Below, piece by piece: positions 58,679 to 63,675 of a DNA stretch of 63,675 bases; the stretch's first letter is position 1; the number at the start of each line of letters is the position of its first letter. The position numbers were made by a program, and so were the translations under genes. The notes under the pieces were generated by a model. That model saw nothing but the letters and a program-made list of their open reading frames with translations. It made no database searches and was not told the origin of the DNA. Location of the stretch: assembly GCF_003217475.1 (NCBI RefSeq), contig NZ_QJSP01000026.1, positions 1-63,675 on the forward strand. The letters are read 5' to 3'. This DNA comes from Williamsia limnetica (GTDB lineage: Bacteria; Actinomycetota; Actinomycetes; Mycobacteriales; Mycobacteriaceae).

Positions 58679-59396
58679 CTATGAAGTCGGTTGCGGTGGT
58701 GAGTATGGAGGTGGGTACTCGTCGCCCGGTTGCGGGATCGGGAAGGTCAAAGATGGGGTCTCAGTAGGCGCGGCGCTGGATCTCGGTGCGCCTTGGAGGT
58801 TGTCGTTGTGTGCTGCAGAGGCGGCGGCCAGTGGCGGTGAGGAGGGGTCGCGTCCTTGTTGTTCGGTTATTTTGACGTCGCCGTAAATCGGGATGAGGGT
58901 GTACCAACCTTCTGACGGCGATGCGTTGGTGGCGAACAGGTACCACTGGCCGCTGTTGAGCGGGCGGTCGCCGCCTAGGGACATGTAAGCGCCGCTGCGG
59001 GTTCCGCCTTGTTGGTTGACGATCACGGTGGCCGATACCTCGCCCTTGAGCTGTACCCCCGGTGGTCACGGTGAACTGGGTTTCGGGGAAGCTGCTGCGA
59101 GATTTCGAACCAGCGATGTCGTCGACGCGTCCGGTGAACACGTGGGTCGTCTCCGCCATCAGATTTCGTATGTCACTGAAATCCGTGGTGGCGTCGAAGG
59201 GTGAGATCAGGGTTGTTGTCGCCGACTCGGTGGGTGCATTGCCCATGTTGACTGTCTTTTTTCCGCAGCCGGATAGGGCCGCGGCTGCGGAGAGCGTCAC
59301 TACAAGAAGTGCGAGTCCGCGCCGGCCGCCGCAGGACGAAGGGTGGGTGCAGGCACTTGTGCCTGGACTGGGCTGTTTCACGGTCTCGTCAGGCAT
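58679..59396 (-). pseudogene. Frameshifted lipoprotein gene, about 238 residues
   Basis: The N-terminal frame (ATG 59396) has a lipobox ALSGC and continues to TQFTVTTGG. The C-terminal frame continues with VQLKGEVSATVIVNQQGG, GQWYLFATNA, YTLIPIYGDVKI and a Pro-rich end. The two join if one base of the five-base C run at 59056-59060 is removed. This may be a sequencing error in a homopolymer, phase-variable expression, or a true mutation. Confidence 0.75.
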
Positions 59397-59578
59397 CACG
59401 AGGATCGCGCGTTGAGGCGTGTGCCGACCGTTCGTGAATCGGGTCTGGATGCGCTCATGGCACCACCGTCTCACACCGGCACGACCGCAGGAAGTGGCCT
59501 TTGACTACTCCCGGATAGTTTCCGGATTTGACGACTTAGCAACCTGAGATGTCTCTGTGTCTGTCAAGGGCGAGAATG

Positions 59579-59605
59579 TTCGAACCTGCCCCTGTCAGGT
59601 TCGAC
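59579..59605. repeat. Inverted repeat upstream of PadR gene
   Basis: TTCGAACCTG and CAGGTTCGA form a perfect 9-bp stem around a 7-nt loop. It may be an operator, or the terminator of a transcript from the left. Confidence 0.5.
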
Positions 59606-59669
59606 GGTGGGTGGATGAGACCCGTATGAACAGAGGCCAGCCGGCCGATGCGCATATTAGACTCGGTGG

Positions 59670-59679
59670 CCGATATCGG
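59670..59679. promoter_or_regulatory. CCGATATCGG palindrome shared with 61355-61364
   Basis: The 10-bp palindrome lies 38 bp before the PadR gene. The same sequence lies 48 bp upstream of the APC permease gene (61355-61364). In both it is followed by GGT and a TCGTC. Probably the PadR operator controlling both genes. Confidence 0.6.
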
Positions 59680-59716
59680 TTTCGTCATTAGCTAGTGTGC
59701 GGGGAGTGGTCGTTGA

Positions 59717-60022
59717 ATGCGGGAGTTTCAGCGCAGTGCGGTGCGGCTGCATATTCTGCATCACGCTGCTGAGGGGGAGATTCACGGCGCGTGGATGACC
59801 GAGGAGCTCGCCAGTCACGGATATGAGATCAGCCCGGGCACGTTGTATCCGACGCTGCATCGGTTGGAAGCTGACGGGCTGCTGACGTCAGTGCAGCGGG
59901 TGGTCGATGGCCGGACCAGGCGGGTGTATCGGGCCACTCTGGCAGGAGAAGCCGCGTTGGCGGAGGACAAGAAGTCGCTGGCAGAACTGGCTCGTGAGGT
60001 ACTCGGCACCGAACGTAGTTGA
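59717..60022 (+). CDS. PadR-family regulator, 101 residues
   Basis: The winged-helix sequence AEGEIHGAWMTEELASHGYE then ISPGTLYPTLHRLEADGLLT is the PadR signature, followed by the wing DGRTRRVYRAT and a short C-terminal helix. It is a small, subfamily-2-like PadR. It is convergent with the APC permease gene, separated by 7 bp, and probably represses that gene through the shared palindrome. Confidence 0.88.
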   Translation: MREFQRSAVRLHILHHAAEGEIHGAWMTEELASHGYEISPGTLYPTLHRLEADGLLTSVQRVVDGRTRRVYRATLAGEAALAEDKKSLAELAREVLGTERS

Positions 60023-60029
60023 CATGCCA

Positions 60030-61307
60030 TCAGTGTCCGAGGCGGCGGGCGAGAATGTTGTGTGCTGCGTATGCGAGTGCGCCGAACGCGAGGACGACAG
60101 TACCTGCGAGAACAGATGATGCCGGGAGTGAGAAGGCGAGCACCACGCAGCCAGCCGCGCCGGCGATCGGAATGATGCGCACCGGTCGGCCTTCGGTCTC
60201 GGTCAATGTCCACGCTGCGGCATTGGCAATCAGGTAGTAGACGAGGACAGCGAACGAGGAGAAGCCGATGACCTGGCGGACGTCTGTGGTTGCGGCCAAG
60301 GTTGCCACGACGACTCCGACGGCGAGTTCAGCACGATGAGGGACTTTAAACTTCGGATGTACAGCGGCTAGGCCATGAGGCAGGTGCCGGTCTTTGGCCA
60401 TGGCGAAGGTAGTTCTGGAGACCCCGAGCAGCAGAGCCAGCATCGAACCGAGGGCGGCGACGACGGCACCGATTTGTACGACTGGTTCCAGTCCGCTGGC
60501 GCCCGCGGCGACGACGGCGTCGGTCAGCGGTGCCTCTGAGGCACCCAGGCCGATGCTGCCCAGAACACTCAACGCCGCGACCGCGACCGCGGCGTAGACG
60601 AACAACGTGATCCCCAGGGCGATCGGAATGGCCCGAGGGATCGTTTTTGCCGGATCGCGGACTTCTTCACCGAGGGTGGCGATGCGTGCGTACCCGGCAA
60701 AGGCAAAGAACAGCAACCCCGCGGCCTGCAGGACTCCACTCACCGATCCATCGGTGCCACCTAGAACTCTGTCGGCCTGTGCCGCATCGGAGGTGATCGT
60801 GGCTACGCCCACCGCTGCCAGCACGGCCAGCACGACTGTCACAATTGCTCGGGTCGCCCACGCGGACTTTTGCACTCCGAAGTAGTTGACGACTGTCAGT
60901 GCGACGACTGCTCCGGCGGCGACCGCGTGCGCGTGCTGAGGCCATGCGTAGAAACCGACCGTCAGCGCCATCGCCGAGCAGGACGCAATTTTGCCGACAA
61001 CAAATCCCCATCCCGCCAGGTAGCCCCAAAATTCACCGAGACGTTCGCGACCGTAGATGTAGGTCCCCCCGGAGACCGGATACCGGGCCGCGAGCCGTGC
61101 TGAGGAGGTCGCGTTGCAATAGGCAACAAGGGCCGCAACCGCTAAGCCCACTAACAACCCAGTTCCCGACCCGGCCGCTTCCGCGGCAGGCGCCAGAGCG
61201 ATGAAGATTCCCGCTCCGATCATCGATCCCAAACCGATTGACACTGCGTCGAATACACCGATACGACGGCTCAGCGACCTTTCGGGCACGGCCGAGTTGG
61301 TACTCAC
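60030..61307 (-). CDS. APC-family amino acid or amine permease, 425 residues
   Basis: About 12 transmembrane helices. The N-terminal GVFDAVSIGLGSMIGAGIFI contains the APC glycine-rich substrate loop, and AGYARIATLGEEVRDPAKTIPRAI is the conserved loop of APC transporters. The substrate cannot be told. It is close in type to permeases exported with PadR control. ATG 61307 follows AGAGGTT. Confidence 0.9.
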   Translation of the reverse strand: MSTNSAVPERSLSRRIGVFDAVSIGLGSMIGAGIFIALAPAAEAAGSGTGLLVGLAVAALVAYCNATSSARLAARYPVSGGTYIYGRERLGEFWGYLAGWGFVVGKIASCSAMALTVGFYAWPQHAHAVAAGAVVALTVVNYFGVQKSAWATRAIVTVVLAVLAAVGVATITSDAAQADRVLGGTDGSVSGVLQAAGLLFFAFAGYARIATLGEEVRDPAKTIPRAIPIALGITLFVYAAVAVAALSVLGSIGLGASEAPLTDAVVAAGASGLEPVVQIGAVVAALGSMLALLLGVSRTTFAMAKDRHLPHGLAAVHPKFKVPHRAELAVGVVVATLAATTDVRQVIGFSSFAVLVYYLIANAAAWTLTETEGRPVRIIPIAGAAGCVVLAFSLPASSVLAGTVVLAFGALAYAAHNILARRLGH

Positions 61308-61722
61308 CGATGGAACCTCTCAGGGACTTGGCAACGTCAGAGTGCTAACGGTATCCGATATCGGTCGTCGATATCAATGCGCGCTTTGTGTTCCGAGCGC
61401 ACTGAGCATCACTTGGCATCGTGGGGGGGCGAAGATTTGGTATGACCGCCAGGGCGTGGGCAGGAGTCGTCTCGAAACAGGACGCGCCCGACCGTTTCTC
61501 GCTACTTCGTTGGCGTCCGCCCAGGCGATCTTCAACGGGTACGTTCCGAGACGGACGAGATGCCGGTGTCGGCGATAGGCCGCAGCCGAAGATTGTTCGT
61601 CAACGTAGAACCGTAGTCAGCCAGCGCGATGTCAGTGCGATGCGGCTGATGGTCTCGACCGGCTGGCGCGCCGCGCGGCGATGGGTTCAGTTGTAGGCCG
61701 TCGACTGGAGCCTGGGCGCTGA
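61308..61722. other. Intergenic region with operator only
   Basis: Holds the permease promoter and the second CCGATATCGG site (61355-61364). From about 61400 to 61722 open frames exist, but none has a plausible start, ribosome site or recognisable product. It may be a decayed gene. Confidence 0.5.
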
Positions 61723-61965
61723 CTAATCGTCCAGGGAGGTCGGCAGCGATGTGGCCAATCCGCCCAATTGTTCTTGGGCGCGACGCTCGACGAGAAGGGG
61801 TACGAAGTCTCGGATTGGCTGCCCATCGAATCGTCGGTAAGCGTCGTCGACGACACTGGCCACGGTGTCGGCAGGTTTGTCTGCGTGCCGCACGGCCAAA
61901 GCTTCGGCAACCATCGCGATATTCTGCTGCTCGTCTTGCTGCTGCTTATCGGTGTGGGTGCTCAT
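61723..61965 (-). CDS. DUF3562-like three-helix-bundle protein, 80 residues
   Basis: After a polar Gln-rich start, residues about 15-65 (NIAMVAEALAVRHADKPADT then VASVVDDAYRRFDGQPIRDF and VPLLVERRAQEQL) match the three-helix-bundle dimerisation domain common in actinobacteria. It is often found near metal-resistance or stress genes, as here. Role unknown. ATG 61965. Confidence 0.72.
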   Translation of the reverse strand: MSTHTDKQQQDEQQNIAMVAEALAVRHADKPADTVASVVDDAYRRFDGQPIRDFVPLLVERRAQEQLGGLATSLPTSLDD

Positions 61966-62083
61966 TCGTCGACGGTACGCACAGATTGGGCGCTCCTCGG
62001 GGTTGTTCACGTTCTGTATGGTTTCCGTTGTCCCGCCGTTCATCTAGAGGACAGCGATGGGTATCAAGACTTAGGGTGATGCC

Positions 62084-62293
62084 ATGGCATCCTCTCGCCC
62101 CGACGTCGCCGACGTGGAGCAGGCCCGCTATCTGGCGGCAGAGTTGGAGCGTTGGGTCGACCGACTCGCCGAAGATGTGGAGCGAGAGTCGGCGACCAGC
62201 GTGATCGCGGCCAAGAGGGCCGAACTCTACGATGTTCAGCGTCAGCTCAAAGCGCTGCGCGAGACCTTCCCGCAAGCGTTTCGGACGCGGTGA
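62084..62293 (+). CDS. Small helical protein, 69 residues
   Basis: Two amphipathic helices (a YLAAELERWVDRLAEDVERE helix and AAKRAELYDVQRQLKALRE) suggest a helical hairpin or coiled coil. No family recognised. The start codon is ATG 62084, 15 bp after a GGG stretch. It is divergent from the DUF3562-like gene. Confidence 0.6.
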   Translation: MASSRPDVADVEQARYLAAELERWVDRLAEDVERESATSVIAAKRAELYDVQRQLKALRETFPQAFRTR

Positions 62294-62319
62294 CCACCCA
62301 ACGGCCCCACCCGACTCGT

Positions 62320-62613
62320 TCAACGTGGAGCGTAGGCGCTGGCTAACCGGTGCTGACAGGTTGCTCGCAGCGCCGCCAGCGTCGCCTCATCAAGTCCGGT
62401 TGCTAGCGACCGAGTGGTCAACAGGGTTGACAAACGGGTGAAGTAGTCCTGGTCGGTAAGGCCGAACTCGACCAGAATATCTCCTGGCTCACCGCCACCG
62501 TAGGGGCACCAGCGCACCGCGAACTCAAGCATGCTCGTCTGCTCGCTTGTTAGGCCCTGAACGGTCACGGTAGTCAATTGTGCACTGCACCAGCGATGTC
62601 GGGAAGCCATCAT
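62320..62613 (-). CDS. DUF3263-like protein, 97 residues
   Basis: The segment SMLEFAVRWCPYGGGEPGDI followed by LVEFGLTDQDYFTRLSTLLTT corresponds to the DUF3263 pattern, in which a WW-containing helix precedes an FGLSxxxYYxxLNxLL helix-turn-helix. It may bind DNA. It is convergent with the small helical protein and lies before the ArsR gene. Confidence 0.68.
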   Translation of the reverse strand: MMASRHRWCSAQLTTVTVQGLTSEQTSMLEFAVRWCPYGGGEPGDILVEFGLTDQDYFTRLSTLLTTRSLATGLDEATLAALRATCQHRLASAYAPR

Positions 62614-62663
62614 GCTTGCGGGTGTGTCCTTCGCGCGAGGGCGTCGCGAGCCAGGGGCAAGGG

Positions 62664-63023
62664 TTAGCGGCAGCAGGTTGGGTCGAGGACCTGGCGCAAC
62701 GCTTGCAGGGCGTCGGTGTGGGCGCGGTAGAAGACGTTCATGCCTCGGCGCTCGGGGTGGACCATGCCTGCCTTCTTGAGCTGGCCGAGGTGGTGACTGA
62801 CGGTCGGTTCAGAGAGCCCGACGGCGGCCGCCAGGTCGCAAGTGCAGACTTCGCCGGCGTCGTCGGTGAGCAGGATCGACATCAACTTGATTCGAACCGG
62901 ATCGGCCAGTGCCTTGAGTCGCAGCGCCACCTGCAGGGCCGCGTCGTCGTCCATCGGGGAGGCCGAGACCGGTGCGCAGCAGATGGGTGCGGTCATGTCG
63001 ATCACCGGCAACGTCTTGGGCAT
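62664..63023 (-). CDS. arsR: ArsR-family metalloregulator, 119 residues
   Basis: Winged-helix repressor: LKALADPVRIKLMSILL, then EVCTCDLAAAVGLSEPTVSHHLGQLKKAGMV. The ECVC-like EVCTC pair, with the N-terminal CCAP and the C-terminal TCC, provides thiols for As(III) binding. It is divergent from the ArsI/CadI gene, with an operator-like palindrome between. The start is ATG 63023. Confidence 0.9.
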   Translation of the reverse strand: MPKTLPVIDMTAPICCAPVSASPMDDDAALQVALRLKALADPVRIKLMSILLTDDAGEVCTCDLAAAVGLSEPTVSHHLGQLKKAGMVHPERRGMNVFYRAHTDALQALRQVLDPTCCR

Positions 63024-63047
63024 GACTCGAATCTTACTCACGGTATT

Positions 63048-63057
63048 GACATATGTC
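63048..63057. promoter_or_regulatory. Putative ArsR operator
   Basis: GACATATGTC within TTGACATATGTCGA overlaps a TTGACA-like -35 element between the divergent arsR and arsI/cadI genes. Confidence 0.6.
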
Positions 63058-63120
63058 GAAGAGGTCGGCACTCTGGGTGCTGACGGTAGTTCGATGTATG
63101 TCTCACAGGTGGAGGTAGTT

Positions 63121-63603
63121 GTGTCCCGTATGCAGTTGGCGCTCAATGTCGACGATCTTGATCAGGCGGTCGAGTTCTATTCGAAGTTGTTCAATGTTGC
63201 TCCGGCTAAACGCAAGCCGGGCTATGCGAACTTTGCCGTGGCCGAGCCGCCCCTGAAACTGGTGTTGTTGGAGAACCCGGGCCAGGGCGGCACCATCAAC
63301 CATCTCGGGGTTGAAGTGGAGTCCAGCGACACCGTGCATTCGGAGATCGCCCGGCTCAGCGGCGAGGGGCTGTTCACCGAAGAAGAGATCAACGCGACGT
63401 GTTGCTTCGCCACCCAGGACAAAGTGTGGGTGACCGGACCGGCCGGGGAAAAGTGGGAGGTTTACACCGTGCTCGCTGATTCCGAGACGTTCGGCACCAC
63501 CCCGAAGTTGTTGGAAAACAATCATTCTCCGGCCGAGGAGTCGGCGTCCGCGTGCTGCGGGACCGCAGAATCTGCGCCGTCGGTCGACGCTGCTGCCCGC
63601 TAG
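63121..63603 (+). CDS. ArsI/CadI-type glyoxalase-fold lyase, 160 residues
   Basis: A VOC-superfamily domain: LALNVDDLDQAVEFYSKLF, GYANFAVAEPPLKLVLLEN, INHLGVEV and the thiol pair NATCCFATQDKVWV with GEKWEVY. ArsI enzymes split the carbon-arsenic bond of trivalent organoarsenicals, and the related CadI is cadmium-inducible. The C-terminus adds SACCG. GTG 63121 is preferred; ATG 63130 is possible. Further ars genes probably lie beyond the window. Confidence 0.88.
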   Translation: MSRMQLALNVDDLDQAVEFYSKLFNVAPAKRKPGYANFAVAEPPLKLVLLENPGQGGTINHLGVEVESSDTVHSEIARLSGEGLFTEEEINATCCFATQDKVWVTGPAGEKWEVYTVLADSETFGTTPKLLENNHSPAEESASACCGTAESAPSVDAAAR

Positions 63604-63623
63604 GGGCACTGGTACGAGAGCAA

Positions 63624-63657
63624 CTGTGGCGGGCACCTGTGGGGGTGCCCGCCACAG
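63624..63657 (+). terminator. Strong terminator after the lyase gene
   Basis: CTGTGGCGGGCACC pairs with GGTGCCCGCCACAG (14 bp) around a 6-nt loop, 21 bp after the stop. Confidence 0.8.
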
Positions 63658-63675
63658 GTATGTGTCCTGGCGGTT

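Noticed and set aside
1-63675. CRISPR array, tRNA or rRNA genes
   Set aside because: No regularly spaced repeats and no cloverleaf or rRNA-like segment was seen on either strand.

Overview
The window looks like most of a conjugative plasmid, or an integrated conjugative element, from a mycolic-acid actinobacterium (Gordonia, Rhodococcus, Williamsia or Mycobacterium type). The grounds are the high GC content, frequent GTG starts, a secreted cutinase, an antigen-85-like mycolyltransferase, an actinobacterial type IV secretion system (T4SS) with SCO6880-type proteins, and a Rep/ParA/ParB set. No rRNA, tRNA or CRISPR array was seen. The assignment rests on reading motifs by eye; no database search was run.

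Layout. (1) 1-9.0 kb is a probable leading region. Its genes are almost all on the + strand: a ParB-like protein, an LPD29 protein, an NrdH-type redoxin, a stand-alone DnaB N-domain protein, small proteins, and a VbhA-like antitoxin with a Fic protein. Several transcription units are preceded by non-coding structured elements. Three are homologous to each other (998-1239, 4915-5169, 5918-6087) and share a nested-stem fold with compensatory base changes. (2) 9.0-12.1 kb has three minus-strand genes, including a KAP-family P-loop NTPase. (3) 12.13-15.1 kb holds an oriT-like non-coding region, MobC and a MOBP-type relaxase. (4) 15.2-19.4 kb is a defence-like cluster: DUF3800, a frameshifted Hypoth_Ymh gene, an ApeA-type HEPN protein and a small three-gene operon. 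(5) 19.4-44.8 kb is a long minus-strand conjugation operon with tightly overlapping genes. It encodes a coupling protein, VirB4, two SCO6880 paralogues, a VirB6-like protein, VirB8-like proteins, a four-domain murein hydrolase, two pilin-like proteins, two degenerate P-loop proteins and a cutinase. (6) 44.8-50.1 kb has a tandem-hairpin RNA candidate, a double-XRE regulator and a 1275-residue STAND/WD40 protein. (7) 50.3-56.2 kb is the replication and partition module, with an antigen-85-like gene inserted in it. (8) 56.3-58.0 kb is an IS110-family element. (9) 58-63.7 kb holds lipoproteins, a PadR regulator with an APC permease, and an ArsR plus ArsI/CadI metalloid locus.

How it may work together. 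Rep and the ParABS set (three copies of a GTGTTTACCGCGGTAAACAC-type site) maintain the replicon. MobC and relaxase act at oriT, and the coupling protein passes the relaxase-bound strand to the T4SS. Genes left of oriT are transcribed towards it, as expected if the first DNA to enter serves directly as template. The three folded elements are therefore candidates for single-stranded-DNA promoters or for a structured RNA family. The Fic protein, the relaxase and a 312-residue protein beside the coupling protein have related basic C-terminal tails. This suggests a shared T4SS export signal and a Fic toxin delivered during mating.
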